A DNA stretch of 64,000 bases from Ancylobacter sonchi (GTDB lineage: Bacteria; Pseudomonadota; Alphaproteobacteria; Rhizobiales; Xanthobacteraceae). The notes beneath the pieces are model-generated. The model was not told where the DNA came from. It did not search any database and worked only from the letters and a program-made list of their open reading frames with translations. Within the stretch, counting starts at the first letter, position 1; the number at the start of each line of letters is the position of its first letter. Where the stretch lies: contig NZ_JAHBGF010000020.1 of assembly GCF_018390695.1 (NCBI RefSeq), forward strand, positions 310,001 to 374,000, in the 5' to 3' direction. Below, piece after piece: positions 28,689-37,385 of the stretch. The position numbers and the translations under genes were made by a program.

Positions 28689-30101
28689 CTAGCCGCCTTT
28701 CAGTACCGTTAATTTGGCCGGCAATATGCCACAGGAGCGGTAGATGGCGAGTACATCGCGCGCCATGTCGAGCGATGTGCGCGGATAGTCGATGTCGCGG
28801 CTCAGCCGTGCCGCGAGGCCGGGATCATCGATGAACGGCCGCAGCGCCGCGGCAAGTCCTTCCGTGTCGCCGGCCGGGAAGGCGAAGCCGTTGGCGCCGG
28901 GCTCGATGAAGTCCCGCATGCCCGGAACGTCGGAGACGAGGACGGGGGTGTGGGTGGCCAGCGCCTGGAGCAGGGTCAGCGGGCTGTTCTCGTGCCAGAT
29001 CGAGGGGATCACCAGCACGTCGATCCCGGCCATGATGCTGGCCATGTCGGCCGGGTCGAACAGACCGGCGAACCGCACCTGCATGCCCTCCGCCATCGCG
29101 GCGATGCGCGTGGCATAGGCGGGGTGCTGGTCGAGCGATCCCCACACGTCGACTTCCGGTGCCGGCTGCCCGGCGGCCGGCGTCAGCCCGCGCACCGCCT
29201 CGATCAGCACGTGCAGCCCCTTATGCGGCGCGATCTGGCCGATATAGCCGATGCGCAACGGGCCCGGCGGCGGCGGCGGCTTCGGCGTCCGGTCGATGTC
29301 GACGCCGAAGCGCGACACCGTCATCGGCACGGTGATGGCGTTGTCGCGGTAGCGCTGGGCGGTGAACTCGGTCGGCACGATGGCCGCACGGTAGGTGTTC
29401 AGCGCCTCCTTGAGCACGGTCGGGCGGATGCGCACCGCGTCGATCTCCTCGCGCAGGGCGCGTGGCAGCACGGGGCGGTAGAGCAGCGCTGTCAGCGCCG
29501 ACAGCTGCGGCATCGGCCAGCGGCCGAGCAGCTTCCACCAGCTGTCGGCCGGGGCGGTGCGCTGCTTCTCGTTCACGCCGCAGGCGAGGCAGCCGAAGCG
29601 CAGGGCGGAAGGGCCGGCGCAGGGTGTCCCGGAGGGCGTGCTCAGCAGGCCGGTGTGGCAGAAGCCGTGGAAGTCGGTGAAGGTGGCGACCAGCGGGATG
29701 TCGAGCTGCCGGGCCGCCTCGTGCGCCGCCGTGGTGTGGTAGAGGAAATGGCAGACATGCACCACGTCCGGCTGCAGTTCCTCGAACAGCGAGCGGTAGA
29801 GCGGCACCCGCGAGGGATCGTCGAAGGTGGAGCGGGTGTCGGTGGCGAGCGCCGGCACGCGGATGACCGGCACGCCGTCCCAATCCTCGCGCACGATTTC
29901 CGCCGGGCCGTGGCGCCGGGCGGCGATGACGGTCGGGCGATGGCCGAGCTGCTTCAGCGCCCGGCTCAGCTCGAGCGTGTAGATCTCGGTGCCGTAATTC
30001 TGGTCCGGCAGAAAGGCATGCACCATCAGGGCGATGGAGAGGCCCGGGGAGGCACCTGGCGAGAGACCCAGCATGGATTCCGACATGCCCAGGTTCCTCA
30101 T
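28689..30101 (-). CDS. GT4-type glycosyltransferase with four-cysteine insert, copy 2
   Basis: A 470-residue GT-B enzyme closely related to the one at 17357-18679. It shares the opening HAFLPDQNYGTEIYTLEL, the DVVHVCHFLYHTTA segment, the FTDFHGFCHTG loop and the ENSPLTLLQALATHTPVL donor site. A C-x12-C-x9-C-x2-C insert has the same spacing as in the paralogue. The start overlaps the upstream glycosyltransferase stop (ATGA); the ATG at 30086 with GAGG upstream is an alternative. The two paralogues probably add related sugars to the same or a parallel glycan. Confidence 0.9.
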   Translation of the reverse strand: MRNLGMSESMLGLSPGASPGLSIALMVHAFLPDQNYGTEIYTLELSRALKQLGHRPTVIAARRHGPAEIVREDWDGVPVIRVPALATDTRSTFDDPSRVPLYRSLFEELQPDVVHVCHFLYHTTAAHEAARQLDIPLVATFTDFHGFCHTGLLSTPSGTPCAGPSALRFGCLACGVNEKQRTAPADSWWKLLGRWPMPQLSALTALLYRPVLPRALREEIDAVRIRPTVLKEALNTYRAAIVPTEFTAQRYRDNAITVPMTVSRFGVDIDRTPKPPPPPGPLRIGYIGQIAPHKGLHVLIEAVRGLTPAAGQPAPEVDVWGSLDQHPAYATRIAAMAEGMQVRFAGLFDPADMASIMAGIDVLVIPSIWHENSPLTLLQALATHTPVLVSDVPGMRDFIEPGANGFAFPAGDTEGLAAALRPFIDDPGLAARLSRDIDYPRTSLDMARDVLAIYRSCGILPAKLTVLKGG

Positions 30102-31069
30102 GGCGCCAGCGGTTCCGCCTGCCGGGCCCAGTCGGCGACGGTGGTGCGTAGGGCAGCGGCATTGGCGGCGATGGCGGCGGGATCGTCGAGCAGGCCGAGC
30201 AGCGCTGTCTCCCAGGCGGCGGGATCGTCCGGGATCAGCGGCACCGTGCCGGCCAGCGCCTGCGAGGCCGGACCGGCGCCGAACAGCGCCGCGGCGCCGA
30301 GCCGGGCGGCGTCGATGGCCTTGGTCGGGGCGCGCGCGCGGTTGACGGCGGTGTCGCGTAGCGGCGCGATCAGGATGCCGCCGCCGCCGGTGGTGTGGGC
30401 GCGATAGGCAGGCCAGTCCATTTCGCCGATGAAGCGCACCTGCTCGGAGAAGCTCCATAGCGATGCGGCGGCCTGTGGGCCGATGACCTCGATGCGCGTG
30501 GCCGGACGCTTCGCCAGTACCCGGCGGACGATGTCGGCGGCAAGGCCGTGATCGCCGAGATGGCTGAGCTGGGCATGGTAGCGCACAAGGTCCGAGGGCG
30601 GCGGCAGCGGCGCGGCGAGGTCGTCCGCGCCCGGCAGCGGCGTGAGGATCCGCGGTTGCCAGGCGGCGAGGCGGTCGGCCAGTGTCGGCGTGGAGACCCA
30701 GAGCCGGCAGCCGCGCGACCGCAGCAGGCGCAGCGGCAGCAATCCCTGCAGCGCCACCAGCGCGCGGTAGCCGAGCGGCAGCCGGCGGTCGCGGAGCATC
30801 GCCTTGTAGTCGTCGTCGACGAAGGCGGCGAGGCGTGCGCCCGGCGCGGCGCGCAGCGCCCGCAGCCAGCGCCAGGGCAGATAGCGGCAGATGATCACCA
30901 GGGCGTCGTCGAGCGCGACGTCGGCGGGGTGATGCAGGCGGGTGTCGATGGTCTCGACGCTCACATCCATCCTCGCCAGCCGTGGCATGAGGTAATAGTC
31001 GGAGCTGGGATTGGCCCCGCGCACCAGCACCAGCACACGCTGGCGCGGCGACCTCGCATTTCCAACCAT
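30098..31069 (-). CDS. glycosyltransferase (GT-B, GT1/GT4-like)
   Basis: A 323-residue protein with a GT-B-like order: an N-terminal VLVLVRGANPSSDYYLMPRL strand-helix, RLWVSTPTLADRL, and a C-terminal part with TRIEVIGPQAAAS, VRFIGEMDWPAY and GGGILIAPL-x-DTAVNRARAPTKAID, as in glycosyltransferases that lack the classical E-x7-E motif. The ATG at 31069 has GAGG at the right distance. It is coupled to the following GT4 gene by a four-base overlap. It is divergent from the SDR gene. Confidence 0.78.
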   Translation of the reverse strand: MVGNARSPRQRVLVLVRGANPSSDYYLMPRLARMDVSVETIDTRLHHPADVALDDALVIICRYLPWRWLRALRAAPGARLAAFVDDDYKAMLRDRRLPLGYRALVALQGLLPLRLLRSRGCRLWVSTPTLADRLAAWQPRILTPLPGADDLAAPLPPPSDLVRYHAQLSHLGDHGLAADIVRRVLAKRPATRIEVIGPQAAASLWSFSEQVRFIGEMDWPAYRAHTTGGGGILIAPLRDTAVNRARAPTKAIDAARLGAAALFGAGPASQALAGTVPLIPDDPAAWETALLGLLDDPAAIAANAAALRTTVADWARQAEPLAP

Positions 31070-31179
31070 ACGCCCCGCCTCTCGGCCATCACGCACTCCA
31101 CCTCTGCGTGTTTAACAGCAGCTTCGTGCCGGCGGAAAGCTCTTCCTTCGCACTGCGGCAATGGTGTAAGCCAGCCGTC

Positions 31180-32094
31180 ATGTCCGCTCCAGCAGGCCCG
31201 AGGATGCAGCCGGACCGCGAGCCCGCTCAATCTGCACGTGAACCCGAGCCGCGCGGAAGTGTTCCGCCGGGCGCCCCACGTCGCGATTCCCTCGCCATCG
31301 TGTCGGGCGGATCAAGCGGCATCGGCCTCGCCTGCGCCGCCGTGTTGGCAGCGAGGGGGCACCGCGTGGCGCTGCTCGCCCGCGACGAGGCGCGGCTGGC
31401 CCAGGCGATCGAGACGATCCGGCATGATCACCCGGCGGCGCAGCTGGTCGCCCATTCGCTCGACGTGTGTGACGCCGGTGCCTGCGAAGCGGCGGTGGCG
31501 GCGCTGGTCGCCGAGCACGGCCCGCCGGCCTGGCTGGTCAACAGTGCCGGCATCGCCGAGCCCGGCCTGTTCCTCGAACAGCCGCTCGCCGCCCATGAGG
31601 CGCAGCTCGCCACCAACTATCTCGGTTCGCTCTATCTCTCCCACGCCGCGGCGCGCCACATGGCGGCGGCCGGGAGCGGCCGGCTGGTCTTCGTCTCCTC
31701 CGGAGCCGGGCTGTTCGGCATTTACGGCTATTCCGCCTATGCGCCGTCGAAATTCGCGGTGAGGGGGCTCGCCGAGGTGCTGCGCGTCGAGCTGGCGCCG
31801 CTGGGCATCGGCGTGACGGTGGCCTATCCGCCGGATACCCGCACGCCGCAGCTTGAAGCCGAGCAACGCACCAAGCCGGCGGCGACGCGCCTGATCACCG
31901 CCGGCGGCGGCGAGTGGGAGGCGGATGCGGTGGCGCGCCGGATCATTGCCGCCGCGCTCGCCGGCCGCTTCGCCGTGGCGCCGGGCCTGCCGACCGCCTT
32001 CGTCAACCTGTTCCACAGCCTGATCGCGCCGCTGCTGCGGGCGCGGCAGCAGCGGTTGATCCGCGCGGCCGGGGCGCCTCGCCGCGAGGGCTGA
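31180..32094 (+). CDS. rkpH: ketosphinganine-reductase-like SDR (RkpH-like)
   Basis: A 304-residue short-chain dehydrogenase: GGSSGIG cofactor loop, NSAGIAEPG, catalytic Ser in FVSSGAG and YAPSK (Tyr-x3-Lys). After the core, the segment YPPDTRTPQLEAEQRTKPAATRL closely follows the diagnostic YPPDTDTP-RTKP-TRLI stretch of eukaryotic 3-ketodihydrosphingosine reductase, and a hydrophobic C-terminal patch follows. It would reduce a 3-keto amino lipid made by the RkpA/RkpG pair encoded at 38.7-47.5 kb; rkpH of Sinorhizobium is an SDR needed for K-antigen. The first 35 residues are not conserved and the start is uncertain. Confidence 0.8.
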   Translation: MSAPAGPRMQPDREPAQSAREPEPRGSVPPGAPRRDSLAIVSGGSSGIGLACAAVLAARGHRVALLARDEARLAQAIETIRHDHPAAQLVAHSLDVCDAGACEAAVAALVAEHGPPAWLVNSAGIAEPGLFLEQPLAAHEAQLATNYLGSLYLSHAAARHMAAAGSGRLVFVSSGAGLFGIYGYSAYAPSKFAVRGLAEVLRVELAPLGIGVTVAYPPDTRTPQLEAEQRTKPAATRLITAGGGEWEADAVARRIIAAALAGRFAVAPGLPTAFVNLFHSLIAPLLRARQQRLIRAAGAPRREG

Positions 32095-32107
32095 GCGCGG
32101 CTCGCCG

Positions 32108-34195
32108 CTATCGGACGGGAGAAGGCGCTGGCGTCGGGGAGATGGCGGGTGCTTCCGCGGCTGCCGGGGCCTGTCGCGCGGTCGGGGTGAACAGCAGCCC
32201 CTGGGCGAGGCGCAGGATCGAGGCGACCTCGTTGCCGTGGTGCTGGCGCACCAGTTCGCTGATGCGGGTGCGCGCGCCCCACAGGTCGCCCTTGCGCCAG
32301 TTGGTCTGGTTGCGCCACGGCTCCGCCTTGTACCAGACCAGCGCCTCCGGCACCGTGCCGATGCGCAGGCCGGCGAGCTTGGCCTGCACCAGCGCCCGCC
32401 AGTCTTCCGCGTGGTAGAGGAAGCCGTCCTCGACGAAGCCGCCGGCGGCGAGGAACTTCTCGCGGTCGGCGATGAAATTGGTGTCGCCGATCACGTTGAA
32501 GACGTAGCAGGCGGCGCCGCCGTCACCGAGGAACAGGAAGCGCCGATAGGCCTGCTCTTCCGCCATGTCGGCGTCGGAGGCCACGAAGTCGAGCGCGCAG
32601 GTGACGAGGTCGAACCCCCCCGCCGTCAGGGCGCGGGAGAACACCTCCAGTTCCTGCGGCTTGGAGACGTTGTCGTCGTCGTGGAACTTGACCCACTTGC
32701 CCTTGGCCGCCTTTGCCGCGGCATTGCGCGCCGCCGCCGGGAAGCGGGCGCCGTCCGAGCGTGCCACCCGTACCGGGAAGGGCAGGTCGGTGCGCCCGGG
32801 CAGGGCGGCGAGATAGGCCTGCGCCTCCGGCGTCGCCGAATGGTCGTCGCCGATCACGATCTCCAGCGGCTTCAGCGTCTGGCGGGCGAAGCCGTCAATG
32901 GCGCGGGCGAGGCCGGCGGGATTGTCGCGATGAGTGATGCAGACCGAGATGTCGGAAGTCACCGGCGTCGCCGGCACTGAGGTCCGGCGCCGCGCGGCGT
33001 CCTCTTCCAGCAGTTCGCGGGTGAACTCGGCATGCTGGCGGGCGGCGTCGACGGCGGGAATGTTCCCGCGCTGCACCCCGCCGCCGGCCTCGACGAATCG
33101 GGTGAGCGCCGCGCCGACATCCCAGGCGGTCGGCGGCACGAAGCAGTTGGCGCGGTCCTGCGGCGCGACCAGCTCGGCGCCGCCGCCCACTTCGGTCGAC
33201 AGGAAGGGAATGCCGCGCGCCAGGCATTCCTGGATGGTGCAGGGAATGTTGTCGCTGAGCGAGGGCATGACGGCGAGCGCACCGGTGGACTGCAGCAGAT
33301 CCAGCGCCTCGTTGGCGTTGAGGTTGTCCAGCAGTTCCCATTCGATGTCGAGCCGCGACATGCGCAGGCCGAACATGTCCGCCGAATAGGCGGGATCGTT
33401 GATCTTGCCGAGCAGCAGCACCTTGAACGGCCGGCTCGCCCGCTGCTGCAGCATCTGCAGCGCGTCGATGAACAGGTTCAGGCCCTTGCGGTGCTCCAGC
33501 CGCCCGAAGAAGGCGAGGGTCGGCACGGCGTCGGCCGGCTGGGCGGCGCGGATATTGTGCCCGGCCTGGGCATGCGCCTTCGGCAGGATGTTCTGGATCA
33601 CCCGCACCGTCGGCGGCATCGTCCAGCCGTCATTGCGCAGGAAGGACAGCATGTACTCGCTGGGCGACAGGATGGCGTCGGCGTGCTGCACCGAGCCGCG
33701 CTCCATCGCCTCGCGGAACAGCACGTTGGGGCTGATCACCGGCGCGTTGCTCCAGCGCATCGACCAGGCGGTCGGCCCGTGCAGCTGCGCGACGATCGGG
33801 CCGCAATCGAGCAGGCCGGCGCGCTTGGCCAGCGCCGGATAGTAGCCGATGCCCAGATAGTCGGCGACATGGACGATGTCGTAATGCGTCTCGCGCAGGT
33901 GCCGGTACACCGCATAGGAGCGCAGCGGATCCGAGCCGCCGCCCGCCATCGCCGGCACGGCGACGTTCTCCAGCACCGAATAGTCCAGCTCGTGGAAGCC
34001 GATCCCCTCGCGCCCGAGCGCCTCGCGCCACATCGGCGCGTCGCCGACCTCGTAATTCGGGTTGGCGTAGATCACCGTCACCTTGTGCCCGGCATCGACC
34101 AGCGTTTCGGCGAGGCCGCGCAGCGCCGTGCCGACCCCGCCATTGCGGACCGGCCCGGCGAAATCCGCGGTGGCGATGGCGATCGAAGCGGACAT
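32108..34195 (-). CDS. bifunctional glycosyltransferase, GT4 plus GT2
   Basis: A 695-residue fusion. Residues about 1-410 form a GT-B domain (IAIATADFAGPVRNGGVGTAL opening, FFGRLEHRKGLNLFIDAL, then PCTIQECLARGIPFL at the donor site). Residues about 425-640 form a GT-A domain (SVCITHRDNPAGLARAI, VIGDDHS and the metal-binding KFHDDDN). Two linked transfers to one growing glycan are likely. Its start shares one base with the stop of the upstream Gly-Trp-module gene (TGATG), so the two are coupled. It converges on the SDR gene with a 13-base gap. Confidence 0.9.
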   Translation of the reverse strand: MSASIAIATADFAGPVRNGGVGTALRGLAETLVDAGHKVTVIYANPNYEVGDAPMWREALGREGIGFHELDYSVLENVAVPAMAGGGSDPLRSYAVYRHLRETHYDIVHVADYLGIGYYPALAKRAGLLDCGPIVAQLHGPTAWSMRWSNAPVISPNVLFREAMERGSVQHADAILSPSEYMLSFLRNDGWTMPPTVRVIQNILPKAHAQAGHNIRAAQPADAVPTLAFFGRLEHRKGLNLFIDALQMLQQRASRPFKVLLLGKINDPAYSADMFGLRMSRLDIEWELLDNLNANEALDLLQSTGALAVMPSLSDNIPCTIQECLARGIPFLSTEVGGGAELVAPQDRANCFVPPTAWDVGAALTRFVEAGGGVQRGNIPAVDAARQHAEFTRELLEEDAARRRTSVPATPVTSDISVCITHRDNPAGLARAIDGFARQTLKPLEIVIGDDHSATPEAQAYLAALPGRTDLPFPVRVARSDGARFPAAARNAAAKAAKGKWVKFHDDDNVSKPQELEVFSRALTAGGFDLVTCALDFVASDADMAEEQAYRRFLFLGDGGAACYVFNVIGDTNFIADREKFLAAGGFVEDGFLYHAEDWRALVQAKLAGLRIGTVPEALVWYKAEPWRNQTNWRKGDLWGARTRISELVRQHHGNEVASILRLAQGLLFTPTARQAPAAAEAPAISPTPAPSPVR

Positions 34196-35166
34196 CAGGT
34201 CTCCTCGGAGCGGGCGAGTGTGTGGACCTCGTCGCCGTCCCGGACGGTGAGCGTCCAGGGCGTGCCGGCGGGGATCATGCCGAGCGGCGCGGAGAAGGCG
34301 CAGAAGCCGTCCATGCCGGTCTGCGCCACGAGATCGCGGCGGTAGAGCGTGGCGCGGGCGGACCAGATCTCCTGCGTCCCGGCGTTCAGCGCCACTTGCG
34401 GCCGCCGGCCGGGGGCAAGCAGGTTCACCGCCCAGCCCGTGAGGAAATCGGGGCGCAGCCCGGCCCGCAGCTGTTCCTCGATCGCCTGCTCGAGGAAGGT
34501 CACGACGTTCGGCGGCCTGAGCTCGGTGACGAGGCTGCGCCGTCCCCGCTGCTCGGCGAAGAGCTGCAGCCGGCTCTGGCGCAGCAGGAAGCGCAGCGGC
34601 AGCGCCTCCCAGAACGCCCGCGCAGAGGCGTCGAGGTCGGCGCGTTCGGTGCCGGGGGCGAAGCGGTGCTCCTCGCCGCGCTCGTTCACCGCCACCAGCG
34701 CCAGCGGGGCGGGGTCGGACGAGGCGATCCAGCCGGTCACATGGGTGCGGGCGCAGGCCTCGACGTTGAAGCGGAACTGCGGCACCAGCAGGCCGGCGGG
34801 CGGCATCTTGAAGTTCGCCCGGTAGCAGGGCGTGCCGCCCTGCATGACCAGCAGCGTCACGGTTTCGTCAGTATCATCCGGCTGAATACCGAGACCGAGC
34901 CAGTTCGCGAGCGGGAAGCTGAAGCCGCAATGCAGCGTATCGTAACCGCCCATCACCACATCGGACCGCGGCAGTGCCGGCGTGCCGATGTCGAAGCTCC
35001 GCGGGGTGACGACATGGACCGAGAGCGGGCCCATCGAGGGGGTCTTGGCGATCACCCAGCCGACGACGCCGAAGGCGGAGAAGGCTTCGAGATTTCCGGT
35101 GACGTGTTGGGATTTGATGCCCTGGCCGACAGGCGGCCCCTTCAAGGCGGATTGGCCAGACAGCAT
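34195..35166 (-). CDS. protein made of Gly-Trp beta-sandwich-like modules, function unknown
   Basis: A protein of about 323 residues made almost entirely of three tandem modules, each with a Gly-Trp at the second strand (GVVGWVIAKT, HVTGWIASSD, FLTGWAVNLL) and a closing Gly-Phe-x-Phe or similar segment. The frame stays open to an ATG at 35385 with a good AGGGAG, which would add 73 residues, but that extension uses AT-rich codons unlike the rest and covers the likely promoter, so the ATG at 35166 is preferred. It is coupled to the GT4-GT2 enzyme and may bind glycan or scaffold the transferases. Confidence 0.7.
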   Translation of the reverse strand: MLSGQSALKGPPVGQGIKSQHVTGNLEAFSAFGVVGWVIAKTPSMGPLSVHVVTPRSFDIGTPALPRSDVVMGGYDTLHCGFSFPLANWLGLGIQPDDTDETVTLLVMQGGTPCYRANFKMPPAGLLVPQFRFNVEACARTHVTGWIASSDPAPLALVAVNERGEEHRFAPGTERADLDASARAFWEALPLRFLLRQSRLQLFAEQRGRRSLVTELRPPNVVTFLEQAIEEQLRAGLRPDFLTGWAVNLLAPGRRPQVALNAGTQEIWSARATLYRRDLVAQTGMDGFCAFSAPLGMIPAGTPWTLTVRDGDEVHTLARSEET

Positions 35167-35420
35167 ACGAAACCCGCTTCCCACCTGTTCGCCATGCTCC
35201 TGTCGGTCATCGCCCGGACCCACCTTGACGATTGGCCCTTGAGACCAGCTTTTATCCGGCGCCCTATTTGGAGTAAAGTGCGTCAGTAGGTGTTCTGCCG
35301 ATGGCACGCTCTTGAGCCTACGCTGTGTCAAGCGGTTATGTATTTGAATGTATTTTTTAGTATTGTTTTGAGCCATGCGGACCATATTTTGCTCCCTCTG
35401 GCAGAAAGCCCTGAATTCAG

Positions 35421-36701
35421 ATGAGCGTCGAGTCGGCCACGCATCCCATGACTGATACGACTCGACGGAACGATCTGCTGGCTTTCAGCTCCCGGTTGTC
35501 GGACGAGCTGCGGCGTTCCGCCCGGCAGTCGCGCGTCCGTGGTATCGCCAAGGGGCAGCGTCGGGCGGTGCATTTCGTCCGGCGGGTGCCGTGGCTGGCG
35601 ATACCTCTTCAGGTTGTGGTTCGGCCGAGCTTTCTCCTCTGCGTCGTCGCGCCGACACTTCTACTGGTCTTCTATTTCTTCTTCATCGCCTCCGATCAGT
35701 ACGCCTCCGAGGCGCGCTTCGCGGTGCGCGCCGGCGACACCACCTCCATCGACACGGTGACGGCGCTGACGGGCCTGCCGTCGGTCACCCAGTACCAGGA
35801 CACGACGATCGTCATCGAGTATCTGAAGAGCCGGGCGATCGTCGAGGAACTGGAGAGGAAGATCCAGCTCTCGAAGATGTTCCAGAGGTCGGGCGTCGAC
35901 TGGTTCAGCCGGCTGGAGGCGTCGCCGTCGATCGAGGACGTGGTGAATTATTGGCGCCGACGCGTCTCGACGTCCATCGAGATGCCGTCGGGGATCATCA
36001 CCGTGAGGGTCAACGCCTTTTCGCCCGAGGATGCGGTGACCATCAACAAGGCGGTGGTCGAGCTCAGCGAGCAGCTGGTCAACGGGCTCGGCGAACGCGC
36101 CCGGCGCGATCTGATCGCGGCGAGCGAGCATGAGGTCGCGCGTTCCGAGGAGCGTCTGCGCGATGCGCGTGCCGCGCTCAAGGACTGGCGCAACGACGTC
36201 GGCATGCTCGATCCCACCAGCGCCGCCGAGGGCATCCAGAGGCTTATCGCCACGCTCAAGCAGGAGCAGCTTCGCCTGCGGCAGGAGATCTCGACCTCCT
36301 CCAAGACCCTGAGCGCCGCGGCGCCGCAGCTTCAGGTGCTGAAGTGGCGCGAGGAGGCCACGCAGGAGCAGATCGACATTCTGGAGCGCCAGCTCACCTC
36401 ACCGGCCGGGCAGGGGAAGACCTCGATTTCGAACGTCATTTCCCGCTTCGAGGAAATCGAGCTGAACCGGTCGCTGGCGGAGAGCCTCTACACGCTGGCC
36501 GCGTCGAATTTCGAGCGGGCGCGCATCAACAGCGAGCGCCAGCAGCTCTATCTCAATACTTTCGTGCAGCCCAACCTGCCGGACGAGCCGTCGGGTCCGA
36601 AGCGGCTGCGGAATGTTCTTCTTGGCATGCTGACGCTGCTGTGCCTATGGGGAGGGGGAACCGCCCTCGTCCGCTTCCGCCAGAGGCTGCGCACCAAATA
36701 A
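35421..36701 (+). CDS. kpsE: KpsE/CtrB-type capsule export inner-membrane protein, copy 3
   Basis: A 426-residue KpsE-type protein: N-terminal cytoplasmic tail, membrane helix at about 72-92 (FLLCVVAPTLLLVFYFFFIAS), periplasmic domain with the FAVRAGDT and VNAFSPEDAV segments, coiled coil at about 225-330, and a C-terminal helix (VLLGMLTLLCLWGGG). It is followed 12 bases later by the kpsT-like ATPase gene, the usual gene order of group 2/3 capsule export operons, so it is the best candidate for the exporter partner among the three copies. Confidence 0.92.
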   Translation: MSVESATHPMTDTTRRNDLLAFSSRLSDELRRSARQSRVRGIAKGQRRAVHFVRRVPWLAIPLQVVVRPSFLLCVVAPTLLLVFYFFFIASDQYASEARFAVRAGDTTSIDTVTALTGLPSVTQYQDTTIVIEYLKSRAIVEELERKIQLSKMFQRSGVDWFSRLEASPSIEDVVNYWRRRVSTSIEMPSGIITVRVNAFSPEDAVTINKAVVELSEQLVNGLGERARRDLIAASEHEVARSEERLRDARAALKDWRNDVGMLDPTSAAEGIQRLIATLKQEQLRLRQEISTSSKTLSAAAPQLQVLKWREEATQEQIDILERQLTSPAGQGKTSISNVISRFEEIELNRSLAESLYTLAASNFERARINSERQQLYLNTFVQPNLPDEPSGPKRLRNVLLGMLTLLCLWGGGTALVRFRQRLRTK

Positions 36702-36713
36702 GGAGGGGCGGGC

Positions 36714-37367
36714 ATGGTCATCGTTGATCACGTCACCAAGTACTACACGGTCAATTTCCGCAAGAAGGTCGTGCTGGACGACGTTTCCGTGGTGTTCAAC
36801 CCGCGCCGCAGCTACGGCCTGCTCGGGCAGAACGGCGCGGGCAAGTCGACTTTCCTGCGGTTGATCGCCGGCTCGGAGGAACCCAATAAGGGGCGGATCT
36901 GGCGCAATTCCCGGGTTTCCTGGCAGCTGGGCTTCACCGGCGGCTTCCATGCCAAGATGACGGGGCGGGAGAACGTCATGTTCCTCGCCCGCGTCTATGG
37001 CGTCGATCTCAAGAAGACGCTCGACTTCGTCTATGATTTCGCCGAGCTCGGGCCTGACATCGATGCGCCCGTCGGCACCTATTCCTCGGGCATGAGCGCC
37101 CGCCTGGCCTTCGCCATGTCGATGGCGGTCGATTTCGATTTCTACCTGGTCGACGAATCGACGGCGGTCGGCGACAGCCGCTTCCAGCAGCGTTGTGCGG
37201 CGGCGTTCGCCGAGCGCCGGTCGCGCGCCGGCCTCATCATGGTTTCGCACTCCGTCTCGACCATCAAGGACTACTGCGATACCGGAATGATCCTGTCCAA
37301 CGGCAAGCTGCTGATGTTCGACGACCTCAACGAGGCGATCGAGCGTTACCGCCAGATGATGCAGTAG
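36714..37367 (+). CDS. kpsT: capsule ABC exporter ATPase KpsT
   Basis: A 217-residue ATPase: Walker A GQNGAGKST (residues 38-46), signature YSSGMSARLAF near residue 122, Walker B FYLVDES and the switch His in MVSHSVSTIK. The short length without a C-terminal carbohydrate-binding domain is typical of KpsT of ABC-2 capsule exporters. GGAGGGG precedes the ATG. It is co-transcribed with the KpsE-type gene and pairs with KpsM (19790-20653). It uses ATP to move the finished, lipid-linked chain across the inner membrane. Confidence 0.95.
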   Translation: MVIVDHVTKYYTVNFRKKVVLDDVSVVFNPRRSYGLLGQNGAGKSTFLRLIAGSEEPNKGRIWRNSRVSWQLGFTGGFHAKMTGRENVMFLARVYGVDLKKTLDFVYDFAELGPDIDAPVGTYSSGMSARLAFAMSMAVDFDFYLVDESTAVGDSRFQQRCAAAFAERRSRAGLIMVSHSVSTIKDYCDTGMILSNGKLLMFDDLNEAIERYRQMMQ

Positions 37368-37385
37368 CGGCTGGCCGGCGGCCGG

